Of a DNA stretch of 64,000 nucleotides, positions 9,746-18,573 are shown in pieces. Position 1 is the stretch's first letter; each line of letters starts with the position of its first letter. The translations under genes and the position numbers were made by a program. The notes below the pieces were generated by a model that worked only from the letters and a program-made list of their open reading frames with translations, was not told the DNA's origin and made no database searches. The stretch is taken from the NCBI GenBank assembly GCA_934667275.1, contig CAKULK010000001.1, forward strand, positions 62,001 to 126,000. Direction: 5' to 3'. The DNA comes from an uncultured Bacteroidales bacterium. GTDB lineage: Bacteria; Bacteroidota; Bacteroidia; Bacteroidales; Paludibacteraceae.

Positions 9746-10555
9746 ATGGAAACATCCTATTGGTGGTTTATTGGTGCCGCTGTTGTGGCAATAGTGTTGT
9801 GTGTAGTGCTCTATCATCAATGGGTGCAACGCCGTGTGGCGCAGGCACGTGAGCAGCAACGATTGACCTTGACACAGAATATCTCACACGAATTGAAGAC
9901 TCCCGTGGCAAGTATTCGCGGGGCATTGGAGACTATATTGATGCACCCTGAAATGCCCGACGAACAGAAGACGCAGTTCTTGGAACGTGCTTACCAGCAA
10001 TCGGGGCGGCTAAGCAACTTGGTAGAGGATATATCCACTATCAATAAGTTGGACACACAGGCGGAGTTGTACAACCGATTGGAACTTGAGTTGTATTCCG
10101 TGGTGAAGAATGTGGTGGAGGATGTGTCAATAAAGGCAGAGCAGCAGGGTGTCACTATCACCTACAACGTACCGACACACTTGATTATATCGGGTAATTA
10201 TACGTTGCTGTATTCGATTTTCCGCAATATCATCGACAACTCAATGACCTACGCAGGCAAAGGATCGCATATTTCGATTGATTGCACCAACCAAGATTTG
10301 GAACACATCTATTTCTCTGTTAAAGATGATGGTCCCGGAGTACCGCCGGAGTGCCTGCCGCACCTGTTTGAGCGTTTCTATCGTGTGGACAAGGGGCGTA
10401 GCCGCAAGTCGGGAGGTACAGGGCTCGGTTTGTCGATAGTGAAACACGCCGTGCAATTCCATGGCGGAAATATTACAGCACTGAACAGACCCGAAGGCGG
10501 ATTAGAATTCCAGTTCTCGTTAGCACGTCGCGCCACTACTGCTTCTCACAAATAA
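9746..10555 (+). CDS. Sensor histidine kinase with minimal sensor region
   Basis: 269 residues with a single membrane segment (about residues 7-23), and almost nothing on its outer side. It continues directly into the HisKA dimerisation domain, with the H-box SHELKTPVASIRG (H48), and then the ATPase domain, with N-box RNIIDNS, G1 DDGPGVP, F-box LFERFYRVD and G2 GGTGLGLSIVKH. All catalytic boxes are intact. Without a periplasmic or PAS domain it probably receives its signal through a partner protein or the membrane segment. It is most like PhoR-type kinases and is co-transcribed with the upstream regulator. Confidence 0.92.
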   Translation: METSYWWFIGAAVVAIVLCVVLYHQWVQRRVAQAREQQRLTLTQNISHELKTPVASIRGALETILMHPEMPDEQKTQFLERAYQQSGRLSNLVEDISTINKLDTQAELYNRLELELYSVVKNVVEDVSIKAEQQGVTITYNVPTHLIISGNYTLLYSIFRNIIDNSMTYAGKGSHISIDCTNQDLEHIYFSVKDDGPGVPPECLPHLFERFYRVDKGRSRKSGGTGLGLSIVKHAVQFHGGNITALNRPEGGLEFQFSLARRATTASHK

Positions 10556-10588
10556 ATTGTTGTTTCTTGTCTAGTAGAAACAACAATT
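10555..10588 (+). terminator. Hairpin ending the two-component operon
   Basis: Perfect 12-bp stem AATTGTTGTTTC / GAAACAACAATT with a 10-nt loop, starting on the last base of the kinase stop codon. It has no long T-run, so efficiency is uncertain. Confidence 0.65.
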
Positions 10589-10654
10589 ATCCTCTAACTA
10601 TCCTCCTTACATCTTCCGCTTTCGTTGCCGTCTCGTTGTCGTGTCGTTGCCGTA
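10588..10654. repeat. Two sets of 11-bp-period repeats
   Basis: Two units with an 11-bp step (TATCCTCTAAC, TATCCTCCTTA; 10588-10609), then after a 12-bp gap three further units of different sequence (TCGTTGCCGTC, TCGTTGTCGTG, TCGTTGCCGTA; 10622-10654). They lie between the convergent kinase gene and dnaE. Confidence 0.85.
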
Positions 10655-10708
10655 ATTTACCCGAAGAAGTCACGAGATAATAAGACGAGAAAACGAGGGT
10701 GGTTCGGC

Positions 10709-13700
10709 TTATTCCACTCTGTGCGTGAGTACCTCATCCATCTCTTGCAGTTTCAGCCAATGATAGAACTCCTTGTTCATGTGGATAGGGTGGGCATTGA
10801 ATGAGATGATGTTCTGCCGCGTGCCATCGTGTACCTGCAGTCGGAGCGGGGTAGTGCCCTCGTGCGACTCACAATAGGTGGCGAGGTCGTCCACAAAATC
10901 AGGTTGTATCTTCTCGATGAGGATGTTGAACGTGATTTGTTTAAGTCGCTTTTGTGCGGCATCCATCACGTCCACCTGCTGCACGGCGAACTCGTACTCT
11001 GCCTTATCCGCCTCCTTGGGCTGGAACCAACGCTGCCCTTTGCCCCGCTGCTGAATGGTGCAGGTGAGGAAAGCATAGACGTTTGGTTTGAGGATAGGAT
11101 CGCCCTGCTGATAGGCACTGCCGAAGAGTACGAACTCGTGGCTGCCGGTGTAGTCCTCGATGGTGTAGCGTCCGTAGGGGTTGCCCTTTTGCGAGGTACG
11201 GGTTTCCGCCGACACCACGATACCGCCGAAGAGCATGGGTTGGTCTTCGTGCTGACGTATCCATTCCATAGGTGTCACCATTTCTTCGTCTTCAGATTCC
11301 TCTTCATCGGTGTTTGCCATAGCAGCCATAGCGGCATTGCGTGCCTCGGGCGTGCGCCAACCTTCGAAACGGGTGAGTTCGGCGGCGGTGACATTGCAGA
11401 TATCTGTCACCTCAAACTCCCATTCGTCCAGCGGGTGGGCGGAAAGGAAGATGCCGATGAGCGACTTCTCTTTGTTGAGCCGCTCGATGACGCTCCAACG
11501 CGGCACTTGGGGCATCTCGGGACGTTGTATCTCGATACCAAAGTCACTTCCGAGGTCACCGAAGAGGGAGTTTTGCTGCTGTAGTCGGTCTTGTTGGAAC
11601 ATATTGCCGTAGCGCATCAGCGATTCCAACACCACTTCGCCTTTGCTGTTCATGCCGAAGAACTGCTCGCGGTACGTGCCGTCAAAGCAATCAAATGCCC
11701 CTGCCAATGCAAGACTCTCCATGGTCTTACGGTTGCAAGCAGACAGACTGACCCGCTCCAGGAAATCGAAGATGTCCTTGTATTTGCCGTTCTTGTTGCG
11801 CTCGCTGATTATCGCCTCTACGGCACCTTCGCCCACACCCTTGATACCGCCCAGGCCGAAGCGGATGTCGCCCCGATTGTTTACGGTGAAAGTCAGTTCC
11901 GACTCGTTCACATCGGGTTCGAGGACGCGGATTTTCATCGCCTTGCACTCGTCCATGAATTTCGTTACCTCCTTGATATCATCTTTTGACACAGTCAGGT
12001 TGGCTGCCATAAACTCGGCAGGATAGTGTGCTTTGAGGTAAGCGGTTTGGTATGCCACCCACGAGTAGCAGGCAGCGTGCGATTTGTTGAACGCATAGGA
12101 GGCAAATTTCTCCCAGTCCTTCCAAATTTTATCCAACACTTTTTCGTCATGCCCGTTGGCTTTTCCGCCTGCCATAAACTTACCTTTCAGTTCTTGCAGG
12201 ATAGCCATCTGCTTCTTACCCATCGCCTTGCGGAGTTTGTCACTTTCGCCGCGTGTGAAGTTCGCCAACAAGCGCGACAAAAGCATGACCTGCTCCTGAT
12301 AGACCGTAACGCCGTAGGTGTCCTTGAGGTATTTCTCCATAATCGGGATGTCGTACGTTACGGGTTCGAGCCCCTGCTTGCGCCTGATAAACTGCGGGAT
12401 ATAGTCCATAGGTCCCGGGCGGTAGAGGGCGTTCATGGCGATGATGTCGCCGATGACGGTCGGTTTCAGTTCCCTCATATATTTGCGCATACCCGGCGAC
12501 TCAAACTGGAACACACCAATCGTACGCCCCTCCTGGAACAGTTTGTAGGTCTCGGCGTCGTCAATGGGGATATGGTCAATATCTATGTCAATGCCTTGTG
12601 CTTTTTTGATATTTTTGAGACACTCCTTGATGATGGTCAGGGTTATCAATCCGAGGAAGTCCATCTTGATAAGTCCCACACTCTCAATCACGTGCCCGTC
12701 GTATTCCGTTACCAACACACGCCGCTTGGTATCCTTGTCCTCCACGCTCGACAGGGGAGCAAACTTCGTCAGGTCGTCTGCGCCGATAATCACACCGCAG
12801 GCGTGAATACCCACTTGCCGTATGGTGTCTTCGAGTTGTAGCGCATAGTTGAGCATGCTCCGTATCTCGGGGTCGCCCGATTCGTATTCGCGTTTCAGTT
12901 CGTCCACATACTTGTAGCAGTTCTTCAGGTTCACCTTCGGCGACTTGCCTTTCTCGTCCTTGATATTGTCGGGGAAACCGCGGTCGGGGATATACGATTT
13001 CAGTTCGTTCACTTTCTGGAGCGGCACACGCTGCACGCGTCCCACATCGGCAATCGCCGACTTGGTTGCCATCTTGCCGTAGGTGATGATATGCGCCACG
13101 TGCGTCTCGCCGTATTTGCGGCTCACCCAGTCGAGCACCTTGCCGCGCCCGGCATCATCGAAATCGGTGTCTATATCGGGCAGCGAGATACGGTCTGGGT
13201 TGAGGAAACGCTCAAACAGCAAGTCGTATTTCAGCGGGTCGAGATCGGTGATATGCAGACAGTAGGCTACTACGGAACCGGCAGCTGAACCACGCCCAGG
13301 ACCCACGCTCACGCCCAATTCTTCACGCGCACCGCGGATAAAATCCATCACGATAAGGAAGTAACCGGGAAAGCCCATCGTCTTCATTACGTGCAACTCG
13401 AAGAGGATTCGGTTTACCACCTCGCGCTGCCGCTCGTCCAACGCCGCCGCATCCCAATAGTGATAGTCCAATCCTTTGGTATTCTCCAAAAACAACTCTA
13501 ATTCCGGATAGCGCTTCTTGGCGCCGTTCCATGTGAGGAAACTCAGGTATTCCGCCTCGAATTTGATGCGGTACATACGGTCGTACCCGCCGAGGTTCTT
13601 GAAACGCTTCTGCGCATCTTTCTCGCTGAGCGGGTTCTGCCCGTGCTCATCGGTCATAAACTCATGCCACAGGTCCTCCTCCGTGTATTTTTGTCGTATC

Positions 13701-14743
13701 TCGTCTTCAGTTCCGAAGTCTTTCGGGATGTCAAACAGCGGCATAATCGGTCCGTGGTCTATATCGTAAATTTCCACTTTGTCCGCTATCTCCTGCGTGT
13801 TCGCCAATGCCTCCGGAATGTCGGAGAATATGGCATACATCTCCTCGGGTGTTTTGAGCCACTCCTGTTTGGTGTAGTGCATGCGGTTCACATCGTCCAC
13901 ATAGTGGTTCGTGCTGAGGCAAATCAGTCGGTCGTGTGCCTCGGCGTTCTCTTCCTCCACAAAATGCGAGTCGTTGGTGCAGATTATCTTCACACCATGT
14001 TTGTGTGCCAAGTCTATCAGTATCGGATTCACCTCTTTTTGTTTCTGATACACATCTTGGTCGCCTCCTGGCTTGTCGGTTTGGTGGCGTTGCAACTCGA
14101 TATAGTAATCCTCACCGAACACCGACTTAAACCACTCGATTGTTTCTTCCGCACCTGCAATATCACCCGCCATAATCTTCTGTGGCAACTCACCCCCCAA
14201 GCATGCCGACGAGCAGATGATACCCTCGTGAAACTCCTGCAGCAGGTCTTTGTCAATACGGCTGGTGTAGTTGAAAGCATCGGACATGAATCCCGCACTC
14301 ACAATCTTGCACAGGTTGTGATAGCCCGTCATGTTCTTGGCTAATAGAATCAGGTGCCACCCCGAGCGGTCGATGGTGTACTGCCGCCCTTCGCCGTTTA
14401 CGGCTTTCTCGTCGGTCATCGAGTGCCGCCCGCGCCGTGCGCAGTATGCCTCACACCCCACAATCGGCTTGAAGGGTACAAACGGCTGTTTCTCGTAGGT
14501 TTCGCCTTTCTCCGCTGCGGCTTGCGCCAGTTCCTCCTGTTTGGCGTCCCATGCCTCTTTGTTCTTGCCGTTTATCTTCTTGCAGTAGTCGAGCAACTCT
14601 TTGATTCCGTACATGTTACCGTGGTCAGTCAGTGCCACGGCGCCCATACCTGTGCGGAGACATTTGTCCACTATATCAGGCACTTTCGACATGCCGTCCA
14701 ATACCGAATACTGCGAGTGTACGTGTAGGTGTGTAAAATTCAT
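10709..14743 (-). CDS. dnaE: DNA polymerase III alpha subunit
   Basis: Replicative polymerase catalytic subunit, 1,344 residues from the ATG at 14743. The N-terminal PHP domain has HVHSQYSVLDG and ALTDHGNMYG. The polymerase active site has GPGRGSAAGSVVAYC and PDIDTDFDD. The helix-hairpin-helix and OB-fold regions follow, with KSLIGIFLSAHPLDEWE and FGGIVVSAETRTSQKGNPYG. It is longer than E. coli DnaE (about 1,160) and somewhat longer than I recall for Bacteroidota; extra material includes a segment after the PHP start (about residues 60-85) and an acidic linker before the OB domain. An upstream in-frame codon at 14806 is unlikely because a promoter lies between it and 14743. Confidence 0.97.
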   Translation of the reverse strand: MNFTHLHVHSQYSVLDGMSKVPDIVDKCLRTGMGAVALTDHGNMYGIKELLDYCKKINGKNKEAWDAKQEELAQAAAEKGETYEKQPFVPFKPIVGCEAYCARRGRHSMTDEKAVNGEGRQYTIDRSGWHLILLAKNMTGYHNLCKIVSAGFMSDAFNYTSRIDKDLLQEFHEGIICSSACLGGELPQKIMAGDIAGAEETIEWFKSVFGEDYYIELQRHQTDKPGGDQDVYQKQKEVNPILIDLAHKHGVKIICTNDSHFVEEENAEAHDRLICLSTNHYVDDVNRMHYTKQEWLKTPEEMYAIFSDIPEALANTQEIADKVEIYDIDHGPIMPLFDIPKDFGTEDEIRQKYTEEDLWHEFMTDEHGQNPLSEKDAQKRFKNLGGYDRMYRIKFEAEYLSFLTWNGAKKRYPELELFLENTKGLDYHYWDAAALDERQREVVNRILFELHVMKTMGFPGYFLIVMDFIRGAREELGVSVGPGRGSAAGSVVAYCLHITDLDPLKYDLLFERFLNPDRISLPDIDTDFDDAGRGKVLDWVSRKYGETHVAHIITYGKMATKSAIADVGRVQRVPLQKVNELKSYIPDRGFPDNIKDEKGKSPKVNLKNCYKYVDELKREYESGDPEIRSMLNYALQLEDTIRQVGIHACGVIIGADDLTKFAPLSSVEDKDTKRRVLVTEYDGHVIESVGLIKMDFLGLITLTIIKECLKNIKKAQGIDIDIDHIPIDDAETYKLFQEGRTIGVFQFESPGMRKYMRELKPTVIGDIIAMNALYRPGPMDYIPQFIRRKQGLEPVTYDIPIMEKYLKDTYGVTVYQEQVMLLSRLLANFTRGESDKLRKAMGKKQMAILQELKGKFMAGGKANGHDEKVLDKIWKDWEKFASYAFNKSHAACYSWVAYQTAYLKAHYPAEFMAANLTVSKDDIKEVTKFMDECKAMKIRVLEPDVNESELTFTVNNRGDIRFGLGGIKGVGEGAVEAIISERNKNGKYKDIFDFLERVSLSACNRKTMESLALAGAFDCFDGTYREQFFGMNSKGEVVLESLMRYGNMFQQDRLQQQNSLFGDLGSDFGIEIQRPEMPQVPRWSVIERLNKEKSLIGIFLSAHPLDEWEFEVTDICNVTAAELTRFEGWRTPEARNAAMAAMANTDEEESEDEEMVTPMEWIRQHEDQPMLFGGIVVSAETRTSQKGNPYGRYTIEDYTGSHEFVLFGSAYQQGDPILKPNVYAFLTCTIQQRGKGQRWFQPKEADKAEYEFAVQQVDVMDAAQKRLKQITFNILIEKIQPDFVDDLATYCESHEGTTPLRLQVHDGTRQNIISFNAHPIHMNKEFYHWLKLQEMDEVLTHRVE

Positions 14744-14775
14744 TTTGTGAATGATGTTGATAATAGAATGGATTG

Positions 14776-14807
14776 CAAAGTTACACAAAATATCTGAACT
14801 GAGCAAG
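14776..14807 (-). promoter_or_regulatory. Promoter of dnaE
   Basis: Minus strand CTTG (14804-14807), 20 bp, TAACTTTG (14776-14783). Confidence 0.7.
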
Positions 14808-14833
14808 GCCAGCTTGTGATTTATTCTGATATG

Positions 14834-14869
14834 AGAAATGGGCTGCCATAATTATGGCAGCCCATTTCT
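14834..14869. terminator. 36-bp perfect palindrome, probable terminator
   Basis: The two 18-nt halves (first half AGAAATGGGCTGCCATAA) are exact reverse complements with no spacer. It follows the glycosyltransferase stop (14894) on the minus strand and precedes the dnaE promoter. T-rich sequence follows on the plus side rather than the minus side, so simple intrinsic termination on the minus strand is not assured. Confidence 0.6.
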
Positions 14870-14893
14870 GCTTGTTTTGTTGGCGAAGAAGTG

Positions 14894-16318
14894 TTATTTC
14901 TGACTGTTCATCTGGATGCGGGCTTTGAGTTCCCATGTGCGGATGCGGTCCTTGTAGAAGTTGTTGTTGTTCATCGCTATCAGGTCGCAGTTGGCATCGG
15001 AGTTGTCGTCCCAACGGCGGCAGTTGTAAACCACATCGTAGATACGTCCGATTTGATACTCACGGCTCACGCGCAAGCCTACCGCATAGTCTTCTCCGTA
15101 CTTCGTAGTCGGGAAGTTGATTTGGCGCAACATCGGCGTATAGAATCCGCGCGGAGCACCGAGTCCGTTGATACGGAGTGCGTTGTTGCGTCCGTTGTCG
15201 GGCGTCCACTCGCGATGGTCGATAATGCCAGGAGGCAGAATGTTGCCATCGAAGTCCGTCATGCGGTAGGTACCTACCACCATAGCGCAGTCCTGCTCAT
15301 GGAAAGCGTCGATGAACTTCTGCACGGTGTTCTCGTCATAGTACGTGTCATCGGAGTCCAACTGAATGGCAAAGCGACCGCACAACGGGTGGTGGAGAGC
15401 TACATTCCAGTTGCCGCCTATGGCATGCCATGTCTTGTCCTGTGCGATGTAGATGAGGTTGTCGTGCCCTTCTGCCACGATACTCTTGATGACGTCCACG
15501 GTGCCGTCCTCCGAGTTGTCGTCCACTACGATAACATTGTACTTGTAGGGCGCGTTCACCTTCTGCGAAAGGGCACTGCGGATAGCGGTACCGATGGTGC
15601 GCACACGGTTCTTGCAAGGGATAACCACCGACGCCTCATACTCGAAGCCTCCGCCTGTGAGGTCGATATCCTTGAAACCAGGAGCCAAGTAGCCGTTGAT
15701 GTCCTTGAGGTGCTGGGTGACAGCCTGTTCCATCTCTATCTGCACGCCGCGGTTCTTTGGGTCCACATAGTCGAACAGTTTCTCGCCCGACTTGCGGGTG
15801 TCGAGTTCCACGTCATAGTACAGGTACTCGTTGATATGCTCCAGCGCACCTTTTTGGCTGACTTTGAGACGCAGGTCGTAGAGTCCTGCGAACTGGTAGG
15901 TAACGTCCATACGAGCCACAGCCTCTTTGAGGGCTGAGGTACGGTAAAAGAGCACCGAGCCGAAGTCGAAATCATCGCGAAGGGCTCCCAACTGGTAGTC
16001 AATCACAGGGGCGTTGGTACGTACGTCGCCCGTCTGGTTGAAGTGGTCGGAATACACCATAGCCGCCTGCGTATCCTCCATCAGTGCCTCCATGCGCTCG
16101 AGGGCGAAGAGTACGAATGAGAGGGTGGTGTACTTGGTGTAGATAAGCGTGTAGGGCGTGGTGGCATGCTCTGCGATAAAGCGCATGTTGTCCGTGCTGC
16201 GCATATCGCCGCGCAGGTAGTGGATGTCGCCTACGAGGGGCTGTGCCTCAAGGTTGGAAACGGTAGCCTTGACTTGTTCCTCAGACTGGAACGGGATAAA
16301 ACATGTGATATTCTTCAT
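14894..16318 (-). CDS. Family 2 glycosyltransferase with tandem GT-A-like domains
   Basis: 474 residues, cytoplasmic, no membrane segment. The C-terminal half (from about residue 225) is a clear GT2 domain: SVVIPCKNRVRTIGTAIRSA, VIVVDDNSEDGT and the nucleotide/metal motif QLDSDDTYYDE. The N-terminal half also reads like a degenerate GT-A fold, with CFIPFQSEEQVKATVSNLE near the start and AMVYSDHFNQ in place of a DxD motif. The gene follows the NagB-like gene by 18 nt and is co-transcribed with it from the promoter at 18368. A link to amino-sugar metabolism is suggested by this pairing; donor and acceptor are unknown. Confidence 0.85.
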   Translation of the reverse strand: MKNITCFIPFQSEEQVKATVSNLEAQPLVGDIHYLRGDMRSTDNMRFIAEHATTPYTLIYTKYTTLSFVLFALERMEALMEDTQAAMVYSDHFNQTGDVRTNAPVIDYQLGALRDDFDFGSVLFYRTSALKEAVARMDVTYQFAGLYDLRLKVSQKGALEHINEYLYYDVELDTRKSGEKLFDYVDPKNRGVQIEMEQAVTQHLKDINGYLAPGFKDIDLTGGGFEYEASVVIPCKNRVRTIGTAIRSALSQKVNAPYKYNVIVVDDNSEDGTVDVIKSIVAEGHDNLIYIAQDKTWHAIGGNWNVALHHPLCGRFAIQLDSDDTYYDENTVQKFIDAFHEQDCAMVVGTYRMTDFDGNILPPGIIDHREWTPDNGRNNALRINGLGAPRGFYTPMLRQINFPTTKYGEDYAVGLRVSREYQIGRIYDVVYNCRRWDDNSDANCDLIAMNNNNFYKDRIRTWELKARIQMNSQK

Positions 16319-16336
16319 TGTCCTGTTGATTATAAA

Positions 16337-18328
16337 TTACAAAATGTGGTATTGCACAAACGCCTCTATGGCTTCGTAGTTCGCCAAGCCCAACTGTGCG
16401 TAGAGTTCGGCGGTAGCGTGGTTACGGTCTTCGGCGCGTTGCCAGAACAGACGCTCGTCGTTGCCCATAAACGGTGCCGACTCCATTTGCGATTGGTGCT
16501 TCAGGATGGTGTTGCGTTTGAATCGCAGTTCCTCCGGCGACATAGGCACAGCCATCTCGATGAGGTCCACTTCCCATTCCATCCACGCGCCGCGGTACAT
16601 CCATATACGGCAGTCTTTCAGCCACTCGTCCCAAGCCTCGGTATGCTTCAGTTCGTCCAACGCGGCGAGTACGGCATCCAGACATACACGGTGTGTGCCG
16701 TGCGGGTCAGCCAAATCGCCTGCAGCGAATATCTCCTGCGGCTTCACTTCGAGAAGCACCTTCTTCACAATGTCGATGTCGGCTTGTGTGAGCGGTCCCT
16801 TCTTGATAGTCCCTGTCTCATAGAACGGCAGGTTGAGGAAATGGATATGGTCGGTGGGCAGTCCCATGTGCCGGCATGCTGCGGTAGCCTCGCCGCGGCG
16901 GATAAGTGCCTTTACGTTAAGGATTTCGCGGCTGTCCTGGTCGCCCACTTTCTCGTTGTGGAAGAAGTGCATGTACTCGTCGTACTTGCGGTCTATCACC
17001 TTGTCTTCGGGCAGGTGCATCAGTTTGTAGCCCTTCATGAAGTCCATGAAGCGTACCACCTCGTCGTCGCAAACGGCTATGCAACCGCTGGTCTCGTAGG
17101 CGATATGCACGTTGTGCCCCTGTTTGATAAGGCGTGCAAAGGTACCGCCCATCGATATGACGTCGTCGTCAGGGTGCGGAGAAAAGATAAGCACGTCTTT
17201 CGGATAGGGTGTGGCGCGCTCGGGGCGGTTGCTGTCATCGGCATTGGGTTTGCCGCCGGGCCAGCCGGTAATGGTATGCTGCAGGTCGTTGAATACCTTG
17301 ATATTGCAGTTGTATGCCGAGGTGTAGAGCGTGATGAGTTCGCTCAGTCCGTGGTCGTTGTAGTCCTTGTTGGTCAGTTTGAGGATAGGCTTGTGTGTCT
17401 CCGCGCAAAGCCATACTACGGCACGGCGTACCAGTTGGTCGTTCCACTCGCAGTTGGTCACTTCCCATGGGTGGTAGATACGTGTCAGTTGGTTGGCTGC
17501 TCCGAGGTCGAGCACCACTTGTGCGTTCTTGTGCAGTTGCAGGAACGAAGCGGGGCAGGCGGTGGAATACGGCACTTCAATCGCCTCGCGTACTATCGAA
17601 GCCTTGTGCTCGCCCCACGCTACCATCACTATCTCGCGCGCCTGCATAATGGTGTCGATACCCATCGTTACCGCGCTCACAGGCACCTGCTCGGTATTGC
17701 CAAAGATGACCGTGGCATCCTCGCGGGAGTTGTTGTCCAATATAATCAGTCGGGTAGGGGAGTTGAGCGGCGTACCGGGCTCGTTGAATGCGATGTTGCC
17801 CGAGCGTCCGATACCCAGCAGTTGGAAGTCGATGCCGCCCATTTCTGCAATCGTTTTCTCATAGTTCTGGCAGAAGTCGATAATCTCGTTCTTTTTCAAG
17901 TCGAAAGGCACGGTATGGATATTCTCGGGCAGGATATCCACTTGGTCCAGCAGTTGGGTGCGGATGAGTGCCATATTGCCCACTTTCGGGTCGGTCAAGG
18001 GGTAGTATTCATAAGCACTGAACACAACCACGTTCCGGAAACTCAGTCCTTCTTCCTTGTGCATACGCACCAGTTCGGCGAAGATGTCGCGGGTGGAACG
18101 TCCTGCTACTAAGGACAATACGGCTTTTTTGCCTTCTTTCTCACGATTGCGGATGATGTCCGCGATACGTGCTGCTACATAGTGCGTACCCTCATGCGTC
18201 GTCTCGTAGATGGTGGTGCGTACATGCTCCATGCGGGTAACGCGCGCCAATTCGTAGGCGTCCGCAGGACGGTACAATTTCTCTTCGACATGGCTCAGGG
18301 AAATTTGCTGACTTAGGTTATTTCTCAT
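16337..18328 (-). CDS. NagB-like / PIG-L deacetylase fusion protein
   Basis: 663 residues in two parts. Residues about 1-300 match glucosamine-6-phosphate deaminase (NagB), including FNEPG and the region LILDNNSREDA. Residues about 375-663 match the PIG-L/LmbE N-deacetylase fold, with the zinc motif FSPHPDDDVISMGG and a later DPHGTHR. The long two-domain form is known in Bacteroidota and usually annotated nagB. However, the residues that align with E. coli NagB D72 (NMDEY), D141 and H143 (DGH) are here SAYEY and SGN, so deaminase activity is doubtful, while the deacetylase half looks intact. It may act on N-acetylated sugar phosphates, possibly with the kinase and etherase encoded divergently. 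Confidence 0.85.
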   Translation of the reverse strand: MRNNLSQQISLSHVEEKLYRPADAYELARVTRMEHVRTTIYETTHEGTHYVAARIADIIRNREKEGKKAVLSLVAGRSTRDIFAELVRMHKEEGLSFRNVVVFSAYEYYPLTDPKVGNMALIRTQLLDQVDILPENIHTVPFDLKKNEIIDFCQNYEKTIAEMGGIDFQLLGIGRSGNIAFNEPGTPLNSPTRLIILDNNSREDATVIFGNTEQVPVSAVTMGIDTIMQAREIVMVAWGEHKASIVREAIEVPYSTACPASFLQLHKNAQVVLDLGAANQLTRIYHPWEVTNCEWNDQLVRRAVVWLCAETHKPILKLTNKDYNDHGLSELITLYTSAYNCNIKVFNDLQHTITGWPGGKPNADDSNRPERATPYPKDVLIFSPHPDDDVISMGGTFARLIKQGHNVHIAYETSGCIAVCDDEVVRFMDFMKGYKLMHLPEDKVIDRKYDEYMHFFHNEKVGDQDSREILNVKALIRRGEATAACRHMGLPTDHIHFLNLPFYETGTIKKGPLTQADIDIVKKVLLEVKPQEIFAAGDLADPHGTHRVCLDAVLAALDELKHTEAWDEWLKDCRIWMYRGAWMEWEVDLIEMAVPMSPEELRFKRNTILKHQSQMESAPFMGNDERLFWQRAEDRNHATAELYAQLGLANYEAIEAFVQYHIL

Positions 18329-18367
18329 ATCACAATTTGTTTAAGAGTTTGCATATTTATCCGACTG

Positions 18368-18399
18368 CAAAAGTACAACTTTTCCCGTTTTTCTGCAAA
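18368..18399 (-). promoter_or_regulatory. Promoter of the NagB-like/glycosyltransferase operon
   Basis: Minus strand TTTG (18396-18399), 20 bp, TACTTTTG (18368-18375), about 40 nt upstream of the ATG at 18328. Confidence 0.85.
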
Positions 18400-18466
18400 C
18401 GGTTGCAGAACTTTCGTGCAAAAAAGCACTTTTTATATGTTGTGCAACACAAATCGGGGCAATATG

Positions 18467-18498
18467 CTTGCGCGGTATACAAATAAGTAGTATCTTTG
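18467..18498 (+). promoter_or_regulatory. Promoter of the kinase-murQ operon
   Basis: CTTG (18467-18470), 20 bp, TATCTTTG (18491-18498). It is divergent from the NagB-like promoter with 67 bp between the two -33 elements, room for a shared regulator site. Confidence 0.75.
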
Positions 18499-18573
18499 CG
18501 GGCTATTAAGGCGGAACAAACGTTTGTTTTATGCCCCAAAGCAGCAAGTAGAAGATATAAAACGAGAATAGAA

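Noticed and set aside
12026..12841. 271-codon open frame on the plus strand
   Set aside because: Antisense to the conserved polymerase core of dnaE, with no independent support.
16166..18112. 648-codon open frame on the plus strand
   Set aside because: It is antisense to the NagB-like gene and part of the glycosyltransferase, both of which have clear family motifs; the frame mirrors their codon bias and shows no recognisable domain.
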